The position numbers and the translations under genes were made by a program. DNA of 64,000 nucleotides from Neckera pumila (taxonomy: Eukaryota; Streptophyta; Bryopsida; Hypnales; Neckeraceae), in NCBI GenBank assembly GCA_963969595.1, contig OZ018415.1:17360001-17424000 (forward strand), read 5' to 3'. How positions within the stretch are numbered: position 1 is the first letter of the stretch; every line of letters begins with the position of its first letter. Shown here one piece after another: positions 24,163-35,666 of this stretch. The notes under the pieces were generated by a model, which did not search any database, was not told the origin of the DNA, and worked only from the letters and a program-made list of their open reading frames with translations.

Positions 24163-25950
24163 ATGAGGAGGTTTAAGGCCTTTGGCACTCGCTGCAATTT
24201 CGACAAGGACTCTTCAGACACTCCCCCTAGTCCCCAATGTTTTCCTCACTTCTATTCTCCTGCTCGCGACTCCTTCCACCGTCGCCGCAGCGTCGACGGT
24301 CGCGTCGCGGACGCTCGAGAATCGACGACTACTGACGCAGCATCCGCCATGCGGCGGCGGAGCGTGGACGATTCGCGGTCCGGAGAGAGCGTGGACTTAC
24401 AAGCAGTACGAAAAGAGTGGAAGTCGAACTCCGCCACCGTGAGCTCGTCAGATTCCTTCTCCTCGTCGCTGTCTTCTTCACGGCCGTCGGACGCCAGCGC
24501 CGTGTCTACTGACACTATTCGGGACGCCATCCGGGAGCAGAGGGGTGTTGGAGCGGAGGTTTTGCAGCGGGTGGTGGTGGTGGGGTTTGATGCGAATGCG
24601 AAAGAAGGAGGGGTGGGGGTGACTGTGATGTGGGCGTTTCAGAATTCGGGGATGCAGAGAGGGGATGTGCTTGTTCTGCTTGGAGTGGTGGATACTGTGC
24701 GTGGACCGTTGGGGTATAAAGTCCAGGTGCGTTACTTGCTTACCCCTGTTTCCAACCGGGATTTCAAGTACATGCTTGAACCCCCGGCCACTAGTTTGAA
24801 ATTTTAATGATGGCCAGTTTACACGATCAGTCGTTTTTTGAGTGATGAACGTGATGTGATTAGGCTGTGCACTAGACTCTGCATTTTATGAGGCAAATGT
24901 CACACTTCTGAGTCCCACGCTGAAAGCAGAGTTTTGTAGAACTGAGAGCGAAATATGCGGAACAAGCGACGAAGTTTGTTGAACGGAAACTCTATCATGG
25001 TTGCTCCTGGGGTAGAGATATTCAGAGTTCGACGGACCTTTGAAACTGGGAAATGTGAAACCCATTAGTGTCAGATTCTGAAAAAATTGCGAGTTTGACC
25101 TCTGCACTGGCATTGGAACCAAATTTTTATGTTTTCAAAATCTTAGAAACTGAGGTTGATTGCGCTCCCTTGCCTGCAGGTGAACGACCAGACGTGGCTG
25201 GGCGCGAGCAAGAAGTTTCTGGAGGAAGACATAAAGGCGAAGAACCTCACGTGGTCTCGCGAATTCCCACTCCTTCGAAAACGCTGCTCCGACTCAGGGG
25301 TGACCCTCGAAGTGCACGTGAAAGCGTCGCCACAACCCCACCTCGCCATCGTGCACGAAGCCACCTCGCGAGGCGCCGTGCACGTCGTGCTCGACAAGAG
25401 CCTCCACAACAAGCGCCGCCGCTACTACCAGGACCATCTCGCCTGCGACGTGACGCGCATGCGCCGCAACGGCGGCGTGGACGCCATCCGAGTGCGCGAC
25501 TCACACAACAATCCGCCGTCGTCACCAACTTCGGTACTCCCGCAACGTCCACCAGCGCCAGCGCCAGTACCACGGAATTCTTTCAATTCCAATCTGGGTT
25601 CCAATCTTTCACGTCTCGTGAAGCTTGCGGACGAGAAGCAATCGAACGCTTCGAATTCTGCCAGGCGGCAAAGCTCCAACCCGACGATTGATGAAGAGGA
25701 GCTGTTCTGTATCGACCATGATTTTTTGACGCGGCGTGTGGAGATGTTGCTTGAGCCGGAGGCTGATCTTGGTGACGGTGGTCGCCGTGATCAGTTGATT
25801 GTGGACGACGGTTACGAGAGTGACGACTTGTTTAGTCTGGCTGGGGATGGCGCGTCGCGGCGTCCGTCGCTAGTTGTCTTCAATATGGAGTCTGCTAGGA
25901 ACTCTATGCGGTCATCCATCTCGCGCATCACGCAGCTCTCAACTGGATGA
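24163..25950 (+). CDS. USP-like domain protein, two exons, no kinase domain
   Basis: Exons 24163-24726 and 25180-25950, joined at CAG|gtgcgt...gcag|GTG in phase 0, give 444 residues. Residues 1-130 are Ser/Arg-rich and probably disordered. A Rossmann-like USP domain follows (about 140-290) with VVVVGFDAN, a second strand GDVLVLLGVV, then LEVHVKASP and VHVVLDKSL. This layout matches the N-terminal USP-like region of a family of plant receptor-like cytoplasmic kinases (for example proteins annotated as inactive kinase SELMODRAFT_444075-like). The C-terminus is acidic and Ser-rich, and no kinase motif follows before the stop. The first in-frame ATG after the minisatellite was chosen as start. 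Function is unknown; nucleotide binding or a scaffold role is inferred from the fold only. Confidence 0.78.
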
Positions 25951-27287
25951 TCACTCACTGGACTGGTGTTCGGTACAGGTCAAGCTAATCTCATAAGTTA
26001 CAACTCTTTGCATTAGAAGTTGCTGGTGAAGAAGCAACGAAACTTTAACTTCTCCTAACATTCTACAATATTAGAGTAGCATGGGTCCATGGAACACTCT
26101 CGAAGCACCCGAGAATGTTGGCTCAAAGAAATGAATCATTCTTATTGTGAGTCAAGGAAGAAGTCTGTCCGCCACGTTCTTTGAAAGACACATTCTTCTT
26201 GGTTTTCTTAAGGTTAGATGGGAGGCTCCCGACATAATTAAGTCCGCACAAATGCATCTAGGATGGAACTCGCCATCTAGGTCCATGAGCCTTAGATAGT
26301 TGAGCCATTCCCAACTGACCATCGTCTTGGAGTCCGCACCAAAAATAATCCACTAAATTGAACATGCTATTTTGGCGAACTCCCAGTTACGGCAGTTCAT
26401 AACAGGAACCATGGCAAAGTGCACTGCAGACGGTTCACCCCTGCAATGCTGCACCGGGCTGTCTTCCAGTTATGGGATTTTGCCATTTTACAGGTCCATG
26501 AGGCCCTTAGTTCCTTACTCCTCTTCCTTGAATTTTCTAGGAATCTCTTCTTTGGTTTCGCACTGCAGAGGAAGGATTTAGCAATCCCTGTACAGTAACA
26601 GACAGTTCAACGATCCAGGAAAGGAGGAATTTCAAGTGGCCGACTGATCTGAAGACAGTTTTTTTTTGGTCTCTGGGCAGCAAGACCATTCTGCAGTGGA
26701 CTGTCAGACGGCCACCATGTGCTCTGCGGAGACATCGGCTTTCCTCGACAATTCCACTGCGATTCTTCTACTTTCATGTGGAACTGAAGCAGAACCAGAT
26801 TTGAACGCTTACTGATAGATTTGACACGATTTAAGTTATGGATTCCTGTGGCAACTCCAACCTCAGTGGATGGAAGAATTTCACGGTACAGGTCAGGCTG
26901 GAGGTTGCAGGGAATTTGATCAACTGTAAATATCAGAGACTTTGACTGTTATTAACAGTAGTGGAGATGACGTTAGGAGAGCATATGACCACCCTTGGTT
27001 TGTGACATCATGAATGGCATTTCATGGTTTTTTTTGAAGGGCGGACTTGCATCAATTGGTGGTAATTCAAATCTTCAAGAGTCAAAGGCTGCACCAGTGA
27101 TGATGTGTTCGGTTGTACTGTGCTGTTTCTGTAGTGGCGGTTCTAGTTGTTCCCTTTTGAATGTAATGTAGTCAGCGAACTTTTTCAGAGGAGAACATTG
27201 TACTTAGCAGGAGGAGGCAGAGTAGATGAAAACTGCCTGACAATCTGGGTGCATTTGATGTCAGTACGTAGTTCATGTCGGTTGTGC
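25951..27287. other. 3' flank of the USP-like gene, no further gene seen
   Basis: Probably contains the 3' UTR. GC content falls gradually. A 69-codon ORF at 26.37 kb shows no domain. Confidence 0.45.
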
Positions 27288-27290
27288 ATG

Positions 27291-27380
27291 GACTCCCTCC
27301 GTCCCATAATACTATTTCCTTCTGATTTTCTCAATTGTCGCCAATTATTTGTCCCCTATAGATCAAAAAAATTCTAAAAA
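27291..27380. mobile_element. Truncated Stowaway-like MITE end
   Basis: The sequence CTCCCTCCGTCCCATAATA matches the conserved terminus of plant Stowaway (Tc1/mariner) MITEs. I find no matching inverse end nearby, so only a solo end is supported. The 3' limit given is arbitrary. Confidence 0.6.
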
Positions 27381-27812
27381 TTGAATATTTTTATAGCATT
27401 TTGAAGTTGACTGGGTCAAAGACCAAAAGAGATTGAACTTTTCAGTGAATCTATTGAATTCCAAGATGTTTTTGTGCAAATCTAAACACACGCAAAGGAC
27501 AAGGAATGCTATATGAGTTTGACCCAAGTCGAGAGGATGACTTTGTACCAAATGGTACATATAACTGCTTTGCTCTCGATTATCACTCATGAATATTATC
27601 ATAAGATCAATATATATAAGAGTTAAGTGAGATAATCTTGAACAATTGGTTGCTTTTAAGACCAGGTTGTTTATTAAACCCAGAGAAGATTATGCGCACC
27701 AAGGAGGTTTGATAACCCCGAATGCTAATCTCTTTGCAATATCTTAAGTCTTAGCTTACTTTGTTATGAGCTTGCTTCTGAGGAGAGTTTTAGTTTCTGC
27801 TCGCGAACGAAG

Positions 27813-28172
27813 TCACCAGTTTGAAATGCACGAGTCGACAACGTATGCTTTCCAGGAGTCATAGCCAAGCTCCTTGAGATCCTCGTCGGTAACATCCTGC
27901 ACCCAAATGGGCTTGCCCACCACTTCCTGCTTGCGCTTGGTGTAGGTCTCCATATCAAGGTCCGACCACTCGGGTGGGCACGGGGGGAAGTCTTCCTCTT
28001 CAAATGTGTCCGGATCGTTCTCCCTTTCCTGGCACCACTGCTCGCTTTCTCGTTCTATGTCCACTGTGTCCCTGACCTCACACAACCAACGGTGTTGGCA
28101 CACGTCAAAATCCTGATCTCCTTGATTCAGAATTGTGCAATCTACAGAGATAGAACCATTCAAACCCAACAT
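27813..28172 (-). CDS. Unrecognised acidic, Cys-containing protein or terminal exon
   Basis: A 119-codon reading frame with an ATG at 28172. Composition is clearly more gene-like than its flanks: acidic, Trp-rich, with CQHRWLCEV, EEEDFPPCPPEW and TDEDLKELGYDSW. A splice-acceptor-like TCTCTGTAG lies at codon 10-11, so the part from Cys-12 onward may instead be a last exon entered in phase 1. It follows UGP on the same strand by 368 bp, but the UGP exon phases do not lead into it. I do not recognise the family. Expression evidence would decide between a small stand-alone gene and an alternative 3' exon. Confidence 0.5.
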   Translation of the reverse strand: MLGLNGSISVDCTILNQGDQDFDVCQHRWLCEVRDTVDIERESEQWCQERENDPDTFEEEDFPPCPPEWSDLDMETYTKRKQEVVGKPIWVQDVTDEDLKELGYDSWKAYVVDSCISNW

Positions 28173-28539
28173 CGTAACATTCTAGAGTGGTTTACAGATT
28201 TCACCCTTTCTACTCTAGCACAAAAAAGAGGTTGGTGCACTAAAAAACTGAAGAATTAGCTAGCCCACTTTGAAGCAATTTATTTCATTGACAGACATGC
28301 AATGAGCCCACAGGCAAACGTGCCAACTAAGAGCGCTGGATGAAAGGAAGTAGGTACTTTTTATGTGAGCCACATCCACCTTTGCAAACATAACATGAGC
28401 ACAAGATTGTGCACAAAAAGAACATGGACTCCATTTCTGGCTTAGTATTCAGTAATTCCAAGGGTGCTCAGGCAGCTCCTGAAGAATGTTATGATTTTGA
28501 TAGTTACCAGGCCGTGAACACAATTGAGGTGTAGTGGAC

Positions 28540-31500
28540 TTACAGGTCTGTGTACTCCAGACCAGCTGTCACAAGCTGCTTGCAACAGAAAAACAACCAG
28601 AAACGAATTAATAAAATAGATATAATTTAAGAGGTACTCCAATGTACTAAGTATAAGTGAATGCAACAACAGCGAGATCAGAACATTGCCACCCTCTCGA
28701 TAGTCTAAATACTTTAAAACTATATCATATCAATAAACAGTTTGAAAACGTCCACTACTGAAAACGACTCTTTAGAGATGAAAAAATCCACCTGGTCTTT
28801 GATTGTTTCGCCATCTGGGATCTCAACTTTCTCGTCTTTCTTGGACCAGATAACAACATCTCCCTGAAAGTAAAGAACGAGAAAAATGGATCCTTATTCC
28901 AATGCAAATTCATGAAACCCCCTAACTAAGAAACGGAAAGTACGAAAAATCCCAGAATCAATTGTGCAGTGTACGTGTCAACAATAACCAAACAATCATC
29001 ACCTTCAGGACGACGTCTTTCCCAAACCAGACATCGCCAATCACTCGTAAGCTGGTCAACTCCAAGAGACTGGGTGTATGCTTCAGGCGCTCTGCAAAAT
29101 ATTGCATCTGCAATGCATTCACCAAGCCGAACCCCTTTTTAAGGACGAAGGATTCATTACTATATAATGATCATATTGTGGAAAGCATAATTTAAATGGG
29201 GAAAATCTTCATATCATTAGAATGAGCGAAGAACATTGCATGTTTTGGCTCAAAGAAATAATTATTTGACAAATAAATTCCCCACAAGATGCTAAAATAC
29301 AGGAGGCCAAATATGGGCTTAGAGGGATAAGGAGGCAAAAGGCGAAGCTGAACTCTCTTGATATCAAATTCTTTTCTCACTCAAAAATATGATGATCACT
29401 TATGAAATTAGTCAAAGTGGGAGGTTATAGACCACTATAGAAGGGACAGGAGACAACCCCATTTCCATTTGAAGATAAGTGACCATAGACAAATAGGCAA
29501 GTCAACACCCAACTTGCTAATGAGGAGGTACCTTTCGAAGCTTCATTCCTTCCAACTCAATAACAGGATTGACATCCGACTGTCTCGATGGGTTTGGGCA
29601 AACAATGCCCTCCTTCACGGTATGCAGGTCTGACTGCAAACAACAGGAAGCGCATTGACAATTGATTTTAATACACAGAAGTGAACCAGGAATTTGTCTG
29701 CGCCAAATCCTATCCAAACTATCAATTATCATTTGCCTTCCTGTGTCAAATTAGTAACAATGTACGACTAACCCGGAAAAGAAGTAAGTCTGCCGTTGCT
29801 CGGATAGGCTGAAACCTTCTCCGTGGAACCTCTACAGCGACACATCCATCAAAGAACTGCAACAAACAGTTGATGATATTTTAATTTCTTCAACTCTACT
29901 GAGTCTACATAATAATTTCATACCAATTTCAAGAATCCAATTCGTGTTTGACATATATCTCTAGTAAACAAGGTATTCCATTAAATTACCCAGTTTCAGG
30001 AGCTTTCAAGCCTTACATTTTCTCTTTCCATCAAAATCTATCATTAACACCAAGGTATCTTGAGATGATCATCAAGGTGCTCAAGTAGTTGTTACCTGAA
30101 CTAGAAGCAAATCCGAATTTCCCTCAATCGGCAAATTCTCAAATATCTCTCCATTCACCTGAAGCTGCGCACATCATATTAGGAATACTCCAAGGTCTTG
30201 TAGCAGTAACATAAGCCCCGATTTTGAAAATTAGACACAATCTGCTTTACGTACAGTAAATTCTTTGGACGTCTGATACCTTCTGGCGGTAGGAAATTAT
30301 GTATTATTTTTTCCTACAGATGAGCTCTACTAAGACAGCATAGGACGGTAAAGGAATCAACCGAGTAGAGCGGAGCCCCGCTTGCAGTTTGCAGCTGAAA
30401 TGTAATATTATCGCCCTCTCCAGCACTCTGCAGATTGCAAGCAAGTTATCGTGTGACAAGAAAGAAAGTTGAATGGGATCACCTTGTGGCAATTATATCA
30501 TAACAATGAACATTATTATCAGTTAAATTAAATTGTTTCATGAAATTCAAGACAGCATCATATAAACTTCTTGAACAGATCTCCCTGTGGCCATAGTGAT
30601 CATACAAAGACCTGCCCATGATACATTGGGAGGTCTCCTTATGATCATGTGACCTCCTATGAATTATGGAGAAGACTCTTTTCTCGGCTCTTTAAAGAAT
30701 TACTAAAACAGTTTTGAATGCTCAATAATATTTCTTAAAAACGAAAATATTTCATTCCATACTTACCTTCGAAGAGCAGTAAATATCAAGGGCTTCAATC
30801 TCTACTAGCCTCTTGACAGCTTTCAAGTTTACCCAGCTGCCAGCATTCGAGTACCGTTGCGCACATTAATATTGTTTTTTTAGTAATATGAGCAAACCCC
30901 ATTGCACAATTGCATGAGACCGTGGGAAAACTGTGGTGAGGGTCTAGAGGAGAAACTTACGAGCTATTTGTGTTGACAACCTTGACATCGCCAGCACGAG
31001 ACTTCCCATCCTGTAATACCGTATTCAAAACGTGATGTATTATTCATCAAAAGATCTGAGAAGGATATCAAGTTTGACTACATTTCGTTTCAAATCAAAA
31101 ATAAACTAAGGACTCACAGTGCCCCCTTCCTGATTCTCAATCTACAATTCTCCAAAGCCTCTGTCAACGAAGACTTTTGGTCTGTCCCATATCCTCAATC
31201 AAGCCTACATGACATAAGGATACTGAAACCATTAGGGACCAGAACCCGTCTCCTATACTGACCTCTTGGAAGCAACAGAAACTCAGCTCTTCAGATACAA
31301 TCGGTTGACCTTCAATTAGCCAGTTGGGAGAAATAATGATTTGGCTAAATGTCTATGGCCACTCATGTTTGAATGGAAATGGGGTTGATAATGTCCCTTC
31401 AATAGTATTGTCAATTCACTAAATTGGAAGATATTTACACTTTTAAAGGCACCTTGAAACGTAAATCTATGTCCATAAGTTTTAGAGCTTCGAGCAGTTG

Positions 31501-34500
31501 AATGTCACGTTTTGGCTCTCTAAATCGCGCCAATATAACAGTATTCACTTTTCACTGGTCTACAACCTTCCACTTCGAATGATAGCATAAGAAATCATCA
31601 CACAAATGAGGAATAAAAACTGGATCTTGTTACCAAATTTATCTCTCCACATCTCTTTAGTGATCTCCCAATCATTCAAACATTTTCACTACTGGTTGAA
31701 ATGGATAAATTGATGCAAAGGGTATTCACACCTAATACATAGGACCTAGAGAATTTAGTTACTTACTTGAATACGTGAGACCTCCTCGAACTCCAAGAGC
31801 TGCACACACATGAATATTAGGGTCAACATACAAGATCAAGGCTCTTGGACGAGACGGTGATTTGCACAGTATCATTTGCACTAAATTCCTGCAGACTATC
31901 AAGCTCTTTGCACATTCATATGATGGTACTGGTAGCATGAGAGATGCCTTTATTAAATTTACTCCTGAATGGGCTAAAAGCTGCCAATAAGAATTCAATG
32001 TGCACTTACCTCAATGTTGGCTTCAGATGAGACGTAAGCACCATTTTCAACATCAGTGTCGTTCTTGGGAGTCACCTGCAATATCACGAGCTCATCACTC
32101 AATGACTTATTCTCATATTGAAACAAATCAAGGATTGGGGGTGCGTGGTTTCAAGACTCAAATCCTTGTAACTCAAGTCTAAATTACTGCATCAGCAAGT
32201 ATCTAGTGCTCTCTGCTTAACCCCTAAGTGACCAAACTAGAAATAGAGAAGTCCATTTGGAAGTTCGTAATATAGATAGTAATTTCCAAACATATTTCTA
32301 CTGTTCGAAAATGTAGGACATGATTCTTCTTTCTATTGATATATTTTTGTTACTTTCTTATGAGGTTTCTAAGCGCTTCATTTCAACTCCTAAAGATATG
32401 GACGTGGCACTTTTGGTCATTTCACCACTTATTGGTTAGGAACATTGATTGACCGATTTCAAGAGTGAAAACGAAACTGAAAAGTTATCACACTCATATC
32501 TTACCCTGTTGATGATTCTCTGTTAGCTAGTTATTGAAAGATGGGAATATTTACCTCCATACAGTAGTCACACTGGTTTTCAGAGAGGTAATTTAACATA
32601 TCTGAAAAACTTCGTCAAAGATAAACTACTCTGAGTGATGTTTGCATCAGAGTATGAGTGACTGAACAAAGAACAAGAAACATCATTAGAATTCGGCAAG
32701 TTACGGAGGATACTGAGATCCACAGTGGCTCCCAAGTTGTCACCGTTTGCAATAAATAAATACTCTTTTCCCTACACACACACAAAGGATAACTATTGGA
32801 TAACGTTCTCAAAGAGACTCCAAACATTCGAAAGTACTATCATGCTTTTCTCTGCGCAGATCATAATGCAGAATTTTCTTTGCAAAATAAGCGTAATCCA
32901 TCAGGTCGTTGAATTTTCCACACCTGAGCAAGAAGTTCGTCAAGCTTTCCACTGAACGAAAATGCAGCAAACAAGTCTCCATTGTTCGTCAGATACCTAC
33001 AATACTCGTGCAACACCGTAGCTAATTAGCCATATCCTTAAAAAACAAATAACGACCCCAGGATAGAGTGGGTAAGCATCCACCCGAAATTCGTCGGAGG
33101 TGCACAAAGACATGTGCACTTTTTCTGCCTTATTATTCCATTCCACCTATACAACTTTCAACATTACACGTATACGCTTCTAACACGGGAATTGAAGCTA
33201 GAGGGAGTAGAGTTTTTCATATCTTTGATAATCATTTGTTTTGCAGAAATCGCTTGAAAAGATGTTATGCTTAACGTACACTTTTAACAAATTCTGTATC
33301 TAAGTTTCTATTCTGATTCAAGTAGTCACTCTTGCCTTGCATCCAATTGAGGTTTAGGTTCTCTCACCCGCCATCTTCACCAAGTTTTGGGGTCACTGGC
33401 CAAACCTCACGCGGATATTCTGTCTGCAACTCATGGCCAGCCAGTCAATCAAATTGTAAATTTTGAAGACATCATAAATTGAAATTACAAAACAGACCAA
33501 AATCGAGAATTCTCTAATTAAACCAGCACAACAACCGTTCAAGAAGGGCCATGCAGGAGAGAAGGAAGAACTGAAGATTCAAAAGTTTGTTACCTGCAGA
33601 CTCTAAATTCTGATATTACCTGATTGAAAACGATAATGTCCGCATCGGAAGTACTGTACTTTTTCACAGCCTGCCAAAGGATTTCATCATTTTTATGATT
33701 ATGAATGTAAGAAACACGATCTTCAGTAAAATTAAATTATTTTAAGCATTTTTGGACATCCAAGGGAGGCTGACCATGGCGAGGCAAGATAACCATGGTG
33801 TACTTTAAGAAGAGACCTTCCCATGATTCATCAGCAGAGCCTCCTATGATCATCTACTTGTGCCTCTTAGATGTTTGTGTCACTATCCAAAACATTCAGT
33901 TCACAACTTTTCAACAATTTCAATGGGAAATGAACGTAAATGGGAACGTCTCCATACGATGGATGTCCAAAGAATACAAAAAAATCTAATTTTGCTGAAA
34001 ACTCTTTTAAGCCCTCAGCACAATGCAGCTCGTGGAAACCACTCTCTCAAGTAACAAAGTCCTGCAAATTTATACCTGTTTCACAGCTCTGTCAGTGTTG
34101 TCAGAGGTTGACAGAACCAACAAAACATTCGCATTGTATTTGGCGTTTAGCACCTGCATCATATCAGCACCTTCTAACTTGAGTAAAGAAAATGGTGATC
34201 ACGCCACAAGTTACTTCTGATCTATTCGGAATTTGCAAACACAGAAATAAACTGAAAGGGACAAAAGAGTTGATGCCTCTATTTGTTGCACAGCCAGATC
34301 CACAAAAGTCTGCTCACTGCGAATTTCAACAAGCGACCTGCGTACAATACGTTCTTGAATACCTTGGTTGTGTTGATGTTGTTATGCCTTATTATGTAAC
34401 AACATATTTACTAAAGTCTTATTGCATGCGAAGCAGAAGATCATTCAAACTTTGACAAAAAACACATCATAAAATGTAGCTCGATCAAGAGGAACAACTT

Positions 34501-35378
34501 TGAGAGAACCTAATTAGACTACTAGAGCCTCTGACAGACCACTACTTTATTCCCTGTGTCAAAAGAACTAGAAAGTTAAGTGATCTTGCAAAAAGACAAG
34601 CAAAATAAAATTCAAGCACATGTTCAATTTAAAAAGGAAACTTTTATCTCATCCAAAGGCCTCCTTGCATGGGCAGGTTTGAATTGATATTGTTATGCTT
34701 TATAAACCCTAGATGATTCATTTCGGCTGTCCATAGTGAGAGCATATATAGTTGGTGGACTTATACTTGGGTTGCGTGGTCCCCAAGGATCGACCAAGAG
34801 AGCCGCATAACTTGATCACAATCAGCTTGTCCAACAATACCTTGCACTTCTCATAGTCTACCAAAGACAAAACCCCACAAGCAATGCAATTAGGGTTTGT
34901 GCTCTTAAAAGTCCATTTACACTTGCAAGTGGCGAGTCCACAGGGAATTCGCAATGGTAAGAGGAAGGCATCGGTACCGTCGAGGATGCAAGGAAGGTTG
35001 TGGTAGGGCAGCACTTTAAGGTCGGTGCGCGGGTTGATCTTATCCCACGCAATAGGCTCCTCGCTCTTACTGCAAATTCAGAGAAACCCTAGCGCGGTCA
35101 CCAAAAACTCCAAACCCTAATCGCTGAGTTTCACCTCACTTATCAAGCAATCTTAAGCGGATAATTATTTGCAGTCTCATGAATGTTGGAATACACATCG
35201 ATGAAGGGCCGCTACCTTAGAGTGCCGGAAATGACATAATTCGGCAATGGAAGTGGAAATGTGGGACGCAAAGAGGGTACCTTTGTTGATGCAAAGCCCA
35301 GCGCTCGAGCTTCTGCACGGCGCGGCTAAGGCGCGGCGCCACGGACATGCTCTCCATGCCCGTCACGCCTGACGACAT
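28540..35378 (-). CDS. UGP: UTP--glucose-1-phosphate uridylyltransferase (UGPase)-like, divergent
   Basis: About 21 short exons read in consistent phases: 35378-35281, 35069-34978, 34857-34767, 34337-34277 (or to 34253), 34153-34076, 33670-33620, 33423-33368, 32996-32924, 32771-32705, 32601-32555, 32075-32010, 31799-31767, 31010-30961, 30836-30767, 30427-30362, 30158-30096, 29856-29773, 29633-29532, 29089-29003, 28863-28792, 28578-28540; about 481 residues against about 470 for plant UGPases. Family landmarks: LLDKLIVIKL, GKEYLFIANGDNLGA, DYCMEVTPK, WVNLKAVKRL, FFDGCVAVEVPR, DVWFGKDVVLK. UGPase makes UDP-glucose from UTP and glucose-1-phosphate in the cytosol. Oddities: the nucleotide loop is LCGSLGRSLGTTQPK instead of the usual LNGGLGT-type, the GHGD motif reads NNGD, and PVK is PIR. 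Activity is therefore doubtful although the frame is intact. A longer N-terminus from an ATG at 35666 is also open. Confidence 0.9.
30096..30158 (-). other. UGP-like gene: extra symmetric 63-nt exon
   Basis: A candidate exon between GCTTCAG| and |GTAACA, phase 0 on both sides, encoding 21 residues ending LPIEGNSDLLLVQ. Canonical UGPases have no residues here between the strand ending TASGA and FFDGCVAV. The exon resembles the end of the following exon (QPIRATADLLLF) and the family consensus LPVKxxSDLLLVQ, as if that exon had been duplicated. It can be included or skipped without a frame change. Confidence 0.55.
32221..32440. mobile_element. Possible TTAA-element remnant in a UGP intron
   Basis: TTAA followed by CCCCTAAGTGACCAAAC (32217-32237) resembles the superfamily A/B terminus. 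No matching right end with TTAA is seen, so this is at most a truncated copy. Confidence 0.35.
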
Positions 35379-35639
35379 GGTCCCCGCGGTTGCAGGTGAA
35401 AGGCGCAATTTGCAATTGCTGCTGCACGAGCTTCTCGTCCACTGCTCCTCCACTCGACGTTTCTTCCGCAAGGGTTCCAGCGCCTCGAATCCTTCAATTT
35501 CTGAGACAAACAACTCAGAGAGGAACCAGAATTTGTGAATGAATTTGCGACATTTCGTAACATTTCGTAACACTTTTGTGAAAAGGCGGGTTAGTTTTTT
35601 CTCGAAATCAGTAGGAATCTCTGCGACTGACGCACCTGC

Positions 35640-35648
35640 AAACCCTAA
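35640..35648 (+). promoter_or_regulatory. telo-box upstream of the UGP-like gene
   Basis: AAACCCTAA lies about 260 bp upstream of the chosen start. A second AAACCCTAA is in intron 1 near 35112-35120, and an AAACCCTAG near 35087. Telo-boxes near plant gene starts are known binding sites for telomere-repeat-binding proteins; function here is inferred. Confidence 0.4.
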
Positions 35649-35666
35649 TTCAAGTTTCGCGCCCAC

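Noticed and set aside
23469..24221. 250-codon minus-strand frame upstream of the USP-like gene
   Set aside because: Its content follows the minisatellite (repeated CAQFQ and PPKIPN pieces) and overlaps the sense exon; no domain and no promoter context.
28172..28540. Splicing of UGP exon 21 into the downstream 119-codon frame
   Set aside because: The GTAAGT donor after ACCT leaves phase 2, while the downstream acceptor needs phase 1; joining gives a stop within about a dozen codons. The in-frame TAA after TDL is the simpler end.
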